Source: Ruegeria sp. THAF57
GTDB taxonomy: Bacteria > Pseudomonadota > Alphaproteobacteria > Rhodobacterales > Rhodobacteraceae
Length of the DNA stretch: 64,000 bases
Assembly (NCBI RefSeq): GCF_903914075.1
Contig: NZ_CAIWNQ010000001.1
Coordinates: forward strand, 1-64,000
Reading direction: 5' to 3'
Positions 8,895 through 18,339 of the stretch are shown in pieces. Position numbers and translations under genes: made by a program. Position 1 is the stretch's first letter, and each line of letters opens with the position of its first letter. A model generated the notes under the pieces. It was not told the DNA's origin. It worked only from the letters and a program-made list of their open reading frames with translations, and did not search any database.

Positions 8895-10049
8895 TTAATC
8901 CCTGACTCCGCCCAAAATCTGCTGGATAGAAGACAGGAATATTTTGGTTCCGATAGGTATCAAATCATCCGGAAAATCATAATCCGGGTTGTGCAATTGC
9001 GGGTGCGTCCGGCCTGCGCCCAACCAGAACATCGCCGTCTTTGCACCTTTGGAAAACTGGCCGAAATCCTCGGAGAATTTCTGCGGGCTTTGGACAAGCT
9101 TGCAAGGCACGCCATGCGTTTTGCATGCAGTCTGCAGATTTTCGACAGCCTCAGGATGGTTGACACAGGCTTCAAACACATCGTCATAAGTGATCTGGCA
9201 CGCCAACCCATCAGACGCCGCGGCGTCCCGCACCAACGCTTCGGCGTCCGCCATCATCCGATGCATTCTGGCATCCGTCACAGTGCGCAAGGTCACCCAT
9301 AACTCTGCTTGCCCAGGTGCAACGCCGAATGTCCGCTCGCCCAAATTCGCATGAGTGATCGTCGCCAGCGCAAATTGCTCGTCCAGATCGTCACCGCTGC
9401 TTAGGCTGGCCAATTTCGGGATCAACCCGGACAGCGCAAATGCCGGAGATACCCCATCTTGCGGCGCCGCGGCATGAGAGGTTTTTCCGACCAGTGTCAC
9501 CTTCATTCCGCAAGAGGCACAATTTGCAGGCCCTTCGCACAGTTCAACCGAACCAAGGTTCAATCCCGGCAAATTGTGAAGAGAAAAAACATAATCTGGG
9601 GCGATGTCAGAAAACTCAGGCGAATTTCGGAATGCCTCAGCGCCTTTCCCGGTTTCTTCGGCGGGCTGAAAAATCAGCACGACGCGCCCTTTGGAGGGCC
9701 TATTGCGCTTTAGCGCCTCAGCAACACCCAGCACCATGACCATATGGCCGTCATGCCCACATAAATGGCCATTACCAGCGTTCTGCGACACATAGTCCAC
9801 GTCGCTTATTTCTTGAATTGGCAAGCCGTCCAACTCGCAGCGAATGGCGACCGTCGGGCCGAGCTTGCTGCCTTCAAAGACCGCAGCGACTCCATAGCCG
9901 CCCAACCCTTGCAAGATACGGTCCGCACCAAGATCGGATAACAAACCGACCACGCGCGCCGAAGTTTCTCGTTCCTGCCCGGATAGTTCGGGGTAACGGT
10001 GAAGATCGCGGCGTAAGAGCGTGAGCCGTTCAAGGGCGTCCGGGGTCAC
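8895..10049 (-). CDS. M20 family amidohydrolase (hippurate / N-acyl amino acid hydrolase type)
   Basis: 384 residues. The N-terminus [18 protein letters not shown] and the metal-binding segments [28 protein letters not shown] and VFSLHNLPG are diagnostic of the IAA-aminoacid/hippurate hydrolase branch of peptidase family M20, which cleaves N-acyl groups from amino acids with two metal ions. The dimerisation domain occupies roughly residues 180-290. Its ATG overlaps the stop of lipA by 4 bases, so it is the second gene of a lipA operon, although no lipoate-related role is known. Natural substrate unknown. Confidence 0.88.
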   Translation of the reverse strand: MTPDALERLTLLRRDLHRYPELSGQERETSARVVGLLSDLGADRILQGLGGYGVAAVFEGSKLGPTVAIRCELDGLPIQEISDVDYVSQNAGNGHLCGHDGHMVMVLGVAEALKRNRPSKGRVVLIFQPAEETGKGAEAFRNSPEFSDIAPDYVFSLHNLPGLNLGSVELCEGPANCASCGMKVTLVGKTSHAAAPQDGVSPAFALSGLIPKLASLSSGDDLDEQFALATITHANLGERTFGVAPGQAELWVTLRTVTDARMHRMMADAEALVRDAAASDGLACQITYDDVFEACVNHPEAVENLQTACKTHGVPCKLVQSPQKFSEDFGQFSKGAKTAMFWLGAGRTHPQLHNPDYDFPDDLIPIGTKIFLSSIQQILGGVRD

Positions 10050-10996
10050 CCTTGTTCCAGCATTTTTTGACGCGCAACCCGCAGGCGCGCAAAGTCATCG
10101 CCAGCGTGGTAGGACGAGCGGGTCAGCGGCGTTGCCGACACCATCAGAAACCCTTTGCCATAAGCCGCTTTCTCATACGATGCGAACTCTTCCGGTGTTA
10201 CGAACCTGTCGACGCCGTGGTGCTTGGGCGTGGGTTGCAAGTATTGGCCGATCGTCAAAAAGTCGATGTCCGCCGCGCGCATGTCATCCATGACCTGTCG
10301 CACCTCTTGTTCCCTTTCACCCAGACCAACCATGATGCCGGATTTGGTAAAGATAGACGGGTCAAGCTCTTTCACACGCTGCAAAAGGCGCAAAGAATGG
10401 AAATACCGCGCGCCGGGCCTAACCTCGGGATAAAGCCCCGGTACGGTTTCAAGGTTATGGTTGAACACGTCCGGCTTGGACTCGACCACGACTTCCAAAA
10501 CCGCGGGCTCGCATTTCAGAAAGTCGGGCGTCAGAATTTCGATGGTCGTTTTGGGGGACCGATGGCGAATGGCGCGAATGGTCTGCGCAAAGTGGTCCGC
10601 CCCGCCATCCGTAAGATCATCACGATCGACCGAGGTGATGACGACATGGTTCAAACCCAGTTTCTCGACCGCATGGGCAACACGCCCGGGTTCGAAAACA
10701 TCCAGATCGTCAGGCCGCCCGGTCGCAATATTGCAGAAGGTACAGCCCCGTGTGCAAATTTCGCCCATGATCATCATGGTGGCGTGGCCTTGGCTCCAGC
10801 ATTCACCGACGTTCGGGCAACCAGCTTCTTCGCAGACGGTGACAAGGTTGTTGTCCCGCATAATCTTGCGCGTATCGGCGTAGCCCTTGCCGCCCGGTGC
10901 TTTGACGCGAATCCAACTGGGCTTTTTGGGCTGCGCGTTGTCCGGGCGATGTGCCTTTTCAGGGTGACGTTGTTCGGGGATCTTCAGATCACGCAC
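10046..10996 (-). CDS. lipA: Lipoyl synthase
   Basis: 316 residues from a GTG at 10996. That start has AGGAAAG upstream and gives the N-terminus (V/M)[19 protein letters not shown] expected of rhodobacteral LipA; the longer frame to 11089 lacks support. It is a radical-SAM enzyme that inserts two sulfurs into protein-bound octanoate. Both clusters are visible: the auxiliary [4Fe-4S] cysteines in [12 protein letters not shown] (C55, C60, C66) and the radical-[11 protein letters not shown] (C81, C85, C88). The C-terminal RSSYH serine ligand motif is present. Translationally coupled to the M20 hydrolase gene. Confidence 0.97.
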   Translation of the reverse strand: MRDLKIPEQRHPEKAHRPDNAQPKKPSWIRVKAPGGKGYADTRKIMRDNNLVTVCEEAGCPNVGECWSQGHATMMIMGEICTRGCTFCNIATGRPDDLDVFEPGRVAHAVEKLGLNHVVITSVDRDDLTDGGADHFAQTIRAIRHRSPKTTIEILTPDFLKCEPAVLEVVVESKPDVFNHNLETVPGLYPEVRPGARYFHSLRLLQRVKELDPSIFTKSGIMVGLGEREQEVRQVMDDMRAADIDFLTIGQYLQPTPKHHGVDRFVTPEEFASYEKAAYGKGFLMVSATPLTRSSYHAGDDFARLRVARQKMLEQG

Positions 10997-11192
10997 GGCT
11001 GGCTTTCCTGACTTTGGGTCAATTTGCTTTGCTCTAACATAGTACGTCAAACTGTACCATGCCACCGACACATAGCTGACATGCAACACAGTATCTGCAT
11101 TTCGGAAACGCAGAATATATGAACAATTCCGGGCAAATTATGGACGTTTTTTCAATGACCTCGAGTAATTCGCGGTTGCAGCAATTCTGACG

Positions 11193-11221
11193 TTGAAGCC
11201 AATTTAGAACTATTTTAAATA
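11193..11221 (+). promoter_or_regulatory. Sigma-70-like promoter for the peroxiredoxin gene
   Basis: TTGAAG (11193-11198) and TAAATA (11216-11221) are separated by 17 bases and lie 36 bases before the start codon in a locally A/T-rich stretch. Both match the housekeeping consensus in four or more positions. I cannot see a convincing OxyR site next to it. Confidence 0.4.
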
Positions 11222-11256
11222 CGTGCCAAATCATCATGAATCACAGGAGCTTGTTG

Positions 11257-11805
11257 ATGAAAACCGGCACAAAACTACCTGCTGTCACCTTCCACACCCG
11301 CGTTCGCGATGAAGCCATCGAAGGGCCGAATCCATTTCGTTGGGAAGACAAAACCACAGCGGATTACTTCGCGGGCAAGCGGGTCATCCTGTTTTCTCTG
11401 CCGGGCGCATTTACGCCAACATGCTCGACCTACCAGCTTCCCGGGTTCGAAAACGGTTTTGCCAATTTTGTGGAAAAGGGAATCGACGACATTTACTGCA
11501 TGTCAGTGAATGACAGCTTTGTCATGAACAAATGGGCACAGGATCAGGGCCTGAAGAACGTAAAGGTCATCCCTGATGGTTCCGGCGAATTCACCCGGAA
11601 AATGGGCATGTTGGTAGACAAGGACAACCTTGGTTTCGGAATGCGGTCTTGGCGTTACGCTGCCGTTGTCAATGACGGTGTGGTCGAGGCTTGGTTTGAA
11701 GAACCCGGCCTGATGGACAACTGTCCCGAAGATCCTTACGGCGTGTCATCGCCCGACAACCTGATGAAGCATCTGGATGAGGCGAAAGAGCCCGCCCTCG
11801 CTTAA
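11257..11805 (+). CDS. Peroxiredoxin, Prx5/AhpE-like
   Basis: 182 residues from the ATG at 11257 (AGGAG 8-12 bases upstream; an earlier in-frame ATG at 11236 precedes the ribosome site). The Prx5 signature is SLPGAFTPTCSTYQLPGF, with the peroxidatic cysteine at residue 56; GMRSWRYAAVVNDG and EPGLMDNCPEDPYGVSSPD follow the Prx5 pattern. It reduces H2O2 or organic peroxides using glutathione or thioredoxin. It converges on oxyR with one shared terminator, and pairing a peroxidase with the peroxide sensor suggests OxyR control. Confidence 0.93.
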   Translation: MKTGTKLPAVTFHTRVRDEAIEGPNPFRWEDKTTADYFAGKRVILFSLPGAFTPTCSTYQLPGFENGFANFVEKGIDDIYCMSVNDSFVMNKWAQDQGLKNVKVIPDGSGEFTRKMGMLVDKDNLGFGMRSWRYAAVVNDGVVEAWFEEPGLMDNCPEDPYGVSSPDNLMKHLDEAKEPALA

Positions 11806-11826
11806 ACGCATACGCGCAAAAATTAA

Positions 11827-11844
11827 GACCCGCCCCGGCGGGTC
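11827..11844. terminator. Bidirectional terminator between peroxiredoxin and oxyR
   Basis: GACCCGCC (11827-11834) faces GGCGGGTC (11837-11844), followed by TTCTTACTTTC on the plus side and preceded by AAAAATTAA, which reads as a T-rich tail on the minus side. It sits between the two convergent stop codons. Confidence 0.75.
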
Positions 11845-11847
11845 TTC

Positions 11848-12771
11848 TTACTTTCGCGTCTCAGCAACAATGTCTTCGCCAACCTGACGTATGACATCGG
11901 CCAGACTGTCGAACCAATCTTCCGCGCTGGTGGACATACGACGCACCAGACCGATTGTTCGGAATGGTTGGGGCGCACCGAAACGCTGCAGCTTTAGGCC
12001 GGGAACGGCCTCAGTCTCGGCGCGGGCGGCAAGTTCGGGCATCAGCGTCAGACCAAATCCCTCGGCGACCAGCCGGGATAAGGTGGCCAGCGAAGACGCG
12101 CCCATGTTGATCAACCCACTGCTTCGATCCTGTCCACACACCTCCAGCGCCTGATCCGTAAGGCAATGACCGTCATCCAGCAGCATGAGCTGTGTTGCCT
12201 GCAGATCCAGTGGATGCAGCGCCTCAGGATCTTGCGGCATGGACTGCAACCGCACGGCGCTGCCCGCCAAAAGAAAACGGTCTTCGAATAACGGAAGCTC
12301 AAACAACTCGGGACCTACAGCCGGCAATGCCAACAAACCGGCATCAACCTCCCCCGCACGAAGCATCGACAGCAGTCTCTCTGTTCTTGCCTCTCGTATC
12401 TGAACCTTCAAAGAAACATCCGCCGCGCGAAGTCCGGCAAGAACCCCTGGCAGCAGGTACGGGGCAATTGTTGGAATAATCCCAATCGAAAGCGATCTAT
12501 GACCACCCGACTGATCCTTTGCAAATTGATCCAGTCGATCTGCGGCCCCCAGAACCTGCCTTGCATAATCCAGCACATCCCGTCCCAACGGGGTCAGCAG
12601 AATATCGCGGGCTTGCCGTTCAAACAGCGTTCCGCCAAGTGTCTCTTCCAACGCCTTGATCTGAACGGACAAAGCGGGTTGCGAAACATGGCAAACCTGC
12701 GCAGCCCTGCCAAAATTCCGCTGTTCGGCCACGGCGTTAAAGTACTGCAACTGCCTAAGGGTAAAATTCAT
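11848..12771 (-). CDS. oxyR: Hydrogen peroxide-inducible regulator OxyR (LysR family)
   Basis: 307 residues. The N-terminal LysR helix-turn-helix is MNFTLRQLQYFNAVAEQRNFGRAAQVCHVSQPALSVQIKALEE in pattern. The effector domain contains the redox signature LLDDGHCLTDQALEVC, whose cysteines at positions 203 and 212 correspond to C199 and C208 of E. coli OxyR; these form the disulfide that switches the regulator on when H2O2 is present. That is what separates it from other LysR proteins. The convergent neighbour is a peroxiredoxin, a plausible target. Confidence 0.9.
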   Translation of the reverse strand: MNFTLRQLQYFNAVAEQRNFGRAAQVCHVSQPALSVQIKALEETLGGTLFERQARDILLTPLGRDVLDYARQVLGAADRLDQFAKDQSGGHRSLSIGIIPTIAPYLLPGVLAGLRAADVSLKVQIREARTERLLSMLRAGEVDAGLLALPAVGPELFELPLFEDRFLLAGSAVRLQSMPQDPEALHPLDLQATQLMLLDDGHCLTDQALEVCGQDRSSGLINMGASSLATLSRLVAEGFGLTLMPELAARAETEAVPGLKLQRFGAPQPFRTIGLVRRMSTSAEDWFDSLADVIRQVGEDIVAETRK

Positions 12772-12827
12772 AACCTTTGACTATCACATCGCGGCACTCC
12801 CGCAAGGTAGAACTATCGCTGGTCCGA

Positions 12828-13931
12828 TCACCCTATAAGTCGGTGTTGCTCAGCCTTTTCCTCATAGTGTCGTTTGAGCCTTTGAAGTGCGATCCGCAGT
12901 ACGATTTTTCCGGACCGAGCAGACCATCCCATCCGCTTTTCGGCCAATTCCAACCCTTCAAGATAACAACAGCAACGCAATGCAACGTCACTTAATCCGG
13001 GGCCAAGATCGGAAAGGGCACTCTCAACACGATTGCGGGCTTCCGATGACCCGCAACCGTCACCGCTATGGTTCCCAAAGCTGCCGCGCCCTCCGGCGGT
13101 CAGGAAGTGATCCCAGTTCTGCGCGACCTTTGGCCCGACCTGCGCCAACTCAAAATCCTCCCGCAGGCGTTCTCCGGCGCTGACCAGCGTTTCGTCCAGA
13201 AACGGCTTTCCGTCCCGATCACGTCGGCGCGCTAGCCCGATCAATGGGCTTTCCGCGGCACTGTAGCGAATTCTGCGGGGTCGATCCCCCGCCCCCTCAG
13301 CCTGAGCCTTTGCAGTCATTGGCTGGAACGGAGATTGCGCTTCGGACATTCCGATTTCATTGCGTGTCCTCGCCCGGTTTTCCACCTCGGCCATCAACTG
13401 ACTCAGCGCGGTTCGCCCGGCAGAAGAGATACGGTACCGTGAGATACGGCCCGGATTGTCACAGACGATCCAGTCTTTTAGGGCAAGAGCCTGAGCAACC
13501 CTGCAATCGACGACAGCCGTTCGTGTGCTTCCCTGATCGCCCGTGCCACGAACGACCACGGCTTTGTCCATATCTTCGGCAACGGCTAAGACTGACCCGG
13601 TCTCGCAAAGCCGTCGCAGAACTCTTAATGCCTCACGCTCAAATTCTTCTTCGGCTGCGGCGATGTCATCGCCCCGAATGTTAGCCAATGGTTCATCTTT
13701 GGCTGCGTTTTCCGAAAAATGCTGGTCAGCCAAAGATTGCAGCGCGGCATCCACCAATGGATCGTCCCGACGCGACTCGATACGTCTTATCTGCCTGAGT
13801 ATGGTTGACGCATGGCACCCTGCTGATCGCGCAATGTCGCGGATCGACTGTCCGGTTTCGGTATGTGCAAGATACCGCTGCGCCCCCTCAGGAACCCAAG
13901 CCGGAATGGTGAAAGCCATGTTATTTTCCAT
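12828..13931 (-). CDS. DUF6456 helix-turn-helix regulator, possibly GafA-like
   Basis: 367 residues from the ATG at 13931 (GAGGG about 11 bases upstream). The N-terminal domain (about residues 10-60) has a resolvase/transposase-like helix-turn-helix: GQSIRDIARSAGCHASTILRQIRRIE. The middle (about 110-185) looks like a winged helix (RVAQALALKDWIVCDNPGRISRYRISSAGRTAL), and the C-terminal part has a CxxxxxLELAEKRMGWSARSGKIVLRIALQRLKRHYE segment typical of DUF6456. Such proteins are conserved in Rhodobacterales. My recollection is that GafA, the CtrA-controlled direct activator of gene transfer agent genes in Rhodobacter capsulatus, belongs to this type; I cannot verify it here. The divergent spacer carries two TTAACCA half-sites, which would fit CtrA control. 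Confidence 0.7.
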   Translation of the reverse strand: MENNMAFTIPAWVPEGAQRYLAHTETGQSIRDIARSAGCHASTILRQIRRIESRRDDPLVDAALQSLADQHFSENAAKDEPLANIRGDDIAAAEEEFEREALRVLRRLCETGSVLAVAEDMDKAVVVRGTGDQGSTRTAVVDCRVAQALALKDWIVCDNPGRISRYRISSAGRTALSQLMAEVENRARTRNEIGMSEAQSPFQPMTAKAQAEGAGDRPRRIRYSAAESPLIGLARRRDRDGKPFLDETLVSAGERLREDFELAQVGPKVAQNWDHFLTAGGRGSFGNHSGDGCGSSEARNRVESALSDLGPGLSDVALRCCCYLEGLELAEKRMGWSARSGKIVLRIALQRLKRHYEEKAEQHRLIG

Positions 13932-13988
13932 AGTTAGTTGCCCTCGTAGACAATGCAATTCTGTTCTCTATCGCCCCCGGTGAATTTG

Positions 13989-14035
13989 TTAACCAATTCT
14001 AACTAGAGTCGCTTTCGTTACTCGTTCGTTAACCA
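13989..14035. promoter_or_regulatory. Two TTAACCA motifs, possible CtrA half-sites
   Basis: TTAACCA occurs at 13989-13995 and again at 14029-14035, 40 bases apart, in the A/T-rich divergent spacer between the DUF6456 and DUF6477 genes. The CtrA half-site in Caulobacter is TTAACCAT. A full TTAA-N7-TTAA pair is not present (the first motif is followed 7 bases later by TAAC), so this is only suggestive. Confidence 0.3.
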
Positions 14036-14172
14036 GCGAGGACAAGAACCAGATTTGTTTTAAAAACATAAACACTCATGAAGTCAGAGTTCGGCCAGAC
14101 CGCGGTTGAGGCAACACCCGCTTAGGTTGTGTGACACACAGGGCAACTGCCACACAGCAATGGAACTTTGAA

Positions 14173-14472
14173 ATGCAAGACCTGATGACAATGATCTCGA
14201 CCCTACGCCGCCCGCGCCTGTTGGCTCGCGCTGCAAAGCACGGCGCGCAAGATTATGATCGGGATCGTCATCTACAGCGAATTTTGGGATATGGTTCATT
14301 GCCCGGAAACGGGGCGGCCCTCGTTCGCTTGATTGATATGGAGAAAGAATCCAACGCACAAAGAATGGCCGAAGACGCTGCCTATTCTCTGGTTCGGCAT
14401 CTGGATATTCTGATCGCGCTGCTGGGAGAGGCGCAACTGTTCAAAGCCAGTCGCGCCCCTCAATATCACTGA
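14173..14472 (+). CDS. DUF6477 family protein
   Basis: 99 residues from the ATG at 14173 (a later ATG at residue 5 is possible; neither has a strong ribosome site). Characteristic stretches are ISTLRRPRLLARAAKHGAQDYDRDRHLQRIL and AAYSLVRHLDILIALLGEA, which I associate with DUF6477, a small helical family restricted to Rhodobacterales. No enzymatic residues stand out. It is divergent from the DUF6456 gene and convergent with the MttB-family gene, whose stop is 2 bases away. Function unknown. Confidence 0.7.
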   Translation: MQDLMTMISTLRRPRLLARAAKHGAQDYDRDRHLQRILGYGSLPGNGAALVRLIDMEKESNAQRMAEDAAYSLVRHLDILIALLGEAQLFKASRAPQYH

Positions 14473-14473
14473 C

Positions 14474-16018
14474 TTAGGTAAAGGCGTCCGGCATGGATGC
14501 CTTTTTCTTTTCAATGTACTCATTCAGAGCGGCATGGACGCCTGGGTCGAGCTGCGGTTGCTGATAGTTGGCCAGCAAATGTTCGACCCGCGACGTCGCC
14601 AGTTGACGCGTGTCACGACCGCCCTCGTCCTCCCAAGTTTCGAACGGCTTGTAATCCAGCAGATCGGACTTCCAGAACGCCTCTTTGAAGTTGGCCTGCG
14701 TATGAGCGCATCCCAGATAGTGACCTCCGGGGCCGACTTCGCGGATCGCATCCATGGCCTGCGCGTTCTCATCATAGGCCACGCCTTTGGCGATACCGTG
14801 CAGAACGCCCAATTGGTCGGCATCCATGACGAACTTTTCAAAGTCGGCCACCAGACCACCCTCCAGCCAGCCGCAGGAGTGCAGCATGAAGTTCACACCG
14901 GCCATCAGACCCATATTCAACGAGTTCGCGGTCTCATAAGCGGCCTGTGCGTCCGGCAGTTTTGAGCCGCAGAACGACCCGGCCGAGCGGAACGGCAGCC
15001 CCAGACGACGTGCCAACTGGCCCGCGCCGTAGGTGACCATAGACGCCTCGGGGGTCCCAAAGGTCGGCGCGCCCGAGTTCATGTCGATCGACGACACGAA
15101 CGCACCAAAGATTGCAGGCGCACCCGGACGGATGATCTGGCTATAGGCCACACCGGCCAGAACCTCTGCCAGAACCTGCGTCAGCGTTCCTGCAACCGAG
15201 ACCGGCGCCATCGCGCCGCCGACGATGAAGGGCGAGATGATGCACGCCTGATTGTTGGCCGCGTAGACTTCCAACGAGCCCATCATCACATCGTCGAATG
15301 TCATCGGCGAGTTGATGTTGGTCAGCGAGGTCATGACCGTGTTTTCCTGCACGAATTCCTTGCCGAACAGGATCTCGCACATCTCAACCGAATCCTGCGC
15401 GCGTGACGGATCTGTAACGGACCCCATGAACGGCTTGTCCGACAGGGTCATATGCGCCATCAGCATATCTAAATGGCGCTTGTTTACCGGGATGTCGGTG
15501 GGTTCGCAGACCGTGCCGCCCGAGTGATGAAGCCACTTGGACATATAAGCCAGCTTCACGAACTTGTTGAAGTCGTCCATGGTCGCATAGCGACGGCCAC
15601 CCTGCGCATCACGCACGAAGGGCGGGCCATAGACCGGGGCCAAAACCAGATTGCGGCCACCGATGACTACCGATTTCTCGGGGTTGCGAGCGTGCTGGGT
15701 GAACTCGCTGGGGGCGGTTTTGATCAGCTCGCGCGCCAGCCCACGGGGGATGCGGACGCGCTCGCCATCCACATCTGCGCCCGCGTCCTTCCAACGCTCC
15801 AGTGCGGCGGGGTTGTCGACAAAGTTGACACCGACCTCGGCCAGAATGGTTTCGGCGTTGGTTTCGATGATCTGCAACGCTTCTTCATTCAGAACTTCAA
15901 AGTTCGGAATATTGCGTTCGATGTATTTTGCCGTTTCGATTCGTACCGCGGTGCGCTCGGCGCGGCGGGCAGCACCACCGCCACCTCTCGCCCTGCGCCG
16001 GGTGTTTGCCTCAGCCAT
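14474..16018 (-). CDS. Trimethylamine methyltransferase (MttB) family protein, pyrrolysine-free type
   Basis: 514 residues with a strongly basic, glycine-rich N-terminus (RRRARGGGGAARRAER) and then a complete MttB-type barrel. The frame is open through the region where archaeal MttB has an amber-encoded pyrrolysine (QIIRPGAPAIFGAF, then GTPEASMVTYGAGQLARRLGLPFRSAG). It therefore belongs to the non-Pyl branch, whose characterised members transfer a methyl group from glycine betaine, proline betaine or carnitine to a corrinoid protein. No corrinoid protein or second methyltransferase gene lies next to it. Substrate is unknown; a quaternary amine is the reasonable guess for a marine bacterium. 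Confidence 0.85.
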   Translation of the reverse strand: MAEANTRRRARGGGGAARRAERTAVRIETAKYIERNIPNFEVLNEEALQIIETNAETILAEVGVNFVDNPAALERWKDAGADVDGERVRIPRGLARELIKTAPSEFTQHARNPEKSVVIGGRNLVLAPVYGPPFVRDAQGGRRYATMDDFNKFVKLAYMSKWLHHSGGTVCEPTDIPVNKRHLDMLMAHMTLSDKPFMGSVTDPSRAQDSVEMCEILFGKEFVQENTVMTSLTNINSPMTFDDVMMGSLEVYAANNQACIISPFIVGGAMAPVSVAGTLTQVLAEVLAGVAYSQIIRPGAPAIFGAFVSSIDMNSGAPTFGTPEASMVTYGAGQLARRLGLPFRSAGSFCGSKLPDAQAAYETANSLNMGLMAGVNFMLHSCGWLEGGLVADFEKFVMDADQLGVLHGIAKGVAYDENAQAMDAIREVGPGGHYLGCAHTQANFKEAFWKSDLLDYKPFETWEDEGGRDTRQLATSRVEHLLANYQQPQLDPGVHAALNEYIEKKKASMPDAFT

Positions 16019-16142
16019 GTGAAGATCCCGTGTGTTGGTTGGTTTGAGAATTCTGTTACAGGAGCTGACAGGGGCAAAGCATATAGATTACGGCGCTACA
16101 GGTGAAAAAGCGACATTTCCGTTGGGCGCACTAGTTAGTTGA

Positions 16143-16592
16143 TCAGGGTAACTTTGATATGGGCTTGCCCAATAGCAATCTGTTTTCGCTTTGTTTTTCC
16201 ACGTCCCAGCCCAGATGTTGGTACATGGACACCGTCAAATGCATCAAACGGTGAGTCCGCAGCCTAAGGCGCGAAATTTTTCTGTCGCGCGCAACGCTTT
16301 CGGCTTGGTCCAGCAATCGTCCGGCGATCCCTCGGCCTTGTGCGTCGGGTGCCACCGCAAGATTGAATATCATCAGTGCATCGTCCACTTGCCCAAAAAC
16401 GATGTATCCCACGATTTCAGCATTCATCTCGGCCACAACCCCGCCATGGGACCGGATGTCATCGGCCACACCCCCTGTTACATCCGGCAGATCCGGAATA
16501 TCGCGCAATGCGGGTGCATAAGCGGCAACGAGACAATTCGTGACCTTGCCTACATCAGCAAGAGTGGCTTTTCGCAACGTGATCTCTGACAT
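16143..16592 (-). CDS. GNAT family N-acetyltransferase
   Basis: 149 residues from the ATG at 16592 (product MSEITLRKATLADVGKV). The acetyl-CoA-binding motif A is FNLAVAPDAQGRGIAGRLLDQAE (Q/RxxGxG/A pattern), followed by ARDRKISRLRLRTHRLM and an aromatic YQHLGW near the C-terminus, as in typical GNAT enzymes. The substrate cannot be inferred. It is divergent from guaA. Confidence 0.85.
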   Translation of the reverse strand: MSEITLRKATLADVGKVTNCLVAAYAPALRDIPDLPDVTGGVADDIRSHGGVVAEMNAEIVGYIVFGQVDDALMIFNLAVAPDAQGRGIAGRLLDQAESVARDRKISRLRLRTHRLMHLTVSMYQHLGWDVEKQSENRLLLGKPISKLP

Positions 16593-16683
16593 GTAAGATC
16601 CTATTCGCGTTATCCTGAGGCACAATTGCACAAATGATGTCATTGCGCTTGCACATGCAAGGCTTGCGACCTAATAGCCAACC

Positions 16684-18243
16684 ATGACCCAGGACACCCA
16701 TGACCGCCTTCTGATCATCGACTTCGGCAGCCAGGTAACGCAGCTTATTGCGCGACGCCTGCGTGAGCTGAACGTCTATTGCGAAATCCACCCATATCAG
16801 AATGTCACGATGGACTTTGTGCGCAAGATGGCGCCAAAGGCCGTGATTTTTTCGGGCGGCCCCGACAGCGTAACGCGCAAGGGCTCACCGCGCGCGCCGC
16901 AAGAGATTTTCGACTATGGCGTGCCGATTTTGGGCATCTGCTATGGCCAGCAAGTAATGATGCATCAATTGGGCGGCAAGGTCGAAAGCGGCCACGGCAC
17001 TGCCGAATTCGGTCGTGCTTTCGTGACCCCCCAAAGTCGCCTAGATATCCTTGACGGCTGGTTTTCCGAGGGTGATGAGCAAGTCTGGATGAGCCACGGC
17101 GATCACGTCAGCGAAATCGCGCCGGGTTTTGAGGTGTTCGGCACCTCGCCCAATGCGCCTTTTGCGATCACCGCCGACAGCACGCGTCACTTCTATGCCG
17201 TTCAGTTCCACCCAGAGGTGCACCACACCCCCAAAGGCGCGAAACTGTACGAGAATTTCGTCAAACTGGCCGGGTTCAAGGGTGACTGGACCATGGGCGC
17301 CTATCGTGACGAGATGATCCGCAAGATCCGCGAACAGGTGGGCGACAAGAAAGTCATCTGCGGCCTGTCCGGTGGCGTCGACAGCTCGGTCGCGGCGATC
17401 CTGATCCACGAGGCGATCGGAGATCAGCTGACCTGTGTGTTCGTCGATCACGGCCTGCTGCGCAAGAACGAGGCCGAAGAAGTCGTCGGCATGTTCCGCG
17501 ACAACTACAACATCCAACTGATCCATGCGGATGAAAGCGAGTTGTTCCTTGGCGAGCTGGAAGGCCAGTCCGACCCCGAGACCAAGCGCAAGATCATCGG
17601 CAAGCTGTTCATCGACGTTTTCCAGAAACACGCCGACACCATCGACGGGGCCGAGTTCCTGGCGCAGGGTACGCTCTATCCCGATGTCATTGAATCGGTG
17701 TCCTTTTCCGGCGGCCCCTCGGTCACGATCAAGTCGCATCACAATGTCGGTGGCCTGCCCGAGAAAATGGGCCTGAAGCTGGTCGAACCCCTGCGCGAGC
17801 TGTTCAAAGACGAGGTTCGCGCCTTGGGCCGCGAATTGGGCCTGCCGTCCAGCTTCATTGGCCGGCACCCCTTCCCCGGCCCCGGTCTGGCGATCCGTTG
17901 CCCCGGTGAAATCACCCGCGAGAAACTGGAAATCTTGCGCGAGGCGGACGCGGTCTATATCGACCAGATTCGCAAGCACGGCCTTTATGACGAGATCTGG
18001 CAGGCTTTCGTGGCCATCCTGCCCGTGCGCACCGTGGGCGTGATGGGGGACGGACGAACGTATGATTACGCCTGCGCGCTTCGCGCTGTGACTTCGGTGG
18101 ACGGCATGACCGCCGATTATTACCCCTTCACCCACGAATTCCTTGGTGAAACCGCCACACGGATTATCAACGAAGTCAAAGGCATCAATCGGTGCACATA
18201 TGATATCACCTCAAAACCTCCCGGAACGATCGAGTGGGAATGA
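16684..18243 (+). CDS. guaA: GMP synthase (glutamine-hydrolysing)
   Basis: 519 residues, full length. It converts XMP to GMP using glutamine and ATP. The N-terminal class I amidotransferase shows the nucleophile elbow GICYGQQ, and its histidine and glutamate in FHPEVHH. The ATP pyrophosphatase domain has the P-loop SGGVDSSV, and the C-terminal dimerisation domain ends in the conserved KPPGTIEWE. Only 40 bases of further upstream DNA separate it from the divergent GNAT gene start region, with a TTGCA-CA-TGCAA palindrome at 16649-16660. A strong terminator follows. Confidence 0.98.
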   Translation: MTQDTHDRLLIIDFGSQVTQLIARRLRELNVYCEIHPYQNVTMDFVRKMAPKAVIFSGGPDSVTRKGSPRAPQEIFDYGVPILGICYGQQVMMHQLGGKVESGHGTAEFGRAFVTPQSRLDILDGWFSEGDEQVWMSHGDHVSEIAPGFEVFGTSPNAPFAITADSTRHFYAVQFHPEVHHTPKGAKLYENFVKLAGFKGDWTMGAYRDEMIRKIREQVGDKKVICGLSGGVDSSVAAILIHEAIGDQLTCVFVDHGLLRKNEAEEVVGMFRDNYNIQLIHADESELFLGELEGQSDPETKRKIIGKLFIDVFQKHADTIDGAEFLAQGTLYPDVIESVSFSGGPSVTIKSHHNVGGLPEKMGLKLVEPLRELFKDEVRALGRELGLPSSFIGRHPFPGPGLAIRCPGEITREKLEILREADAVYIDQIRKHGLYDEIWQAFVAILPVRTVGVMGDGRTYDYACALRAVTSVDGMTADYYPFTHEFLGETATRIINEVKGINRCTYDITSKPPGTIEWE

Positions 18244-18246
18244 AAC

Positions 18247-18276
18247 AAAAAGCCGGGCTCTGTCCCGGCCTTTTTG
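18247..18276 (+). terminator. Rho-independent terminator of guaA
   Basis: GCCGGG (18252-18257) pairs with CCCGGC (18264-18269); the stem is flanked by AAAAA on the left and TTTTT (18271-18275) on the right, directly after the guaA stop. Confidence 0.88.
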
Positions 18277-18339
18277 TTTAACTTCGCCCAGAAACCCATA
18301 GGTTTCATGTCAGAAACCAAGATTCCTTCAGGCTGGTGA

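Noticed and set aside
10052..11011. Long plus-strand frame opposite lipA
   Set aside because: Antisense shadow of lipA with no ribosome site or family match.
14474..16018. Pyrrolysine-containing MttB
   Set aside because: No in-frame TAG and a full-length frame; bacterial neighbours lack pyl genes.
16649..16660. TTGCACATGCAA palindrome upstream of guaA as an operator
   Set aside because: Short and without a known regulator; could be coincidence, so only mentioned in the guaA entry.
17041..18135. Long minus-strand frame opposite guaA
   Set aside because: It is antisense to a clear full-length GMP synthase; the composition is the usual shadow of a high-G+C gene.
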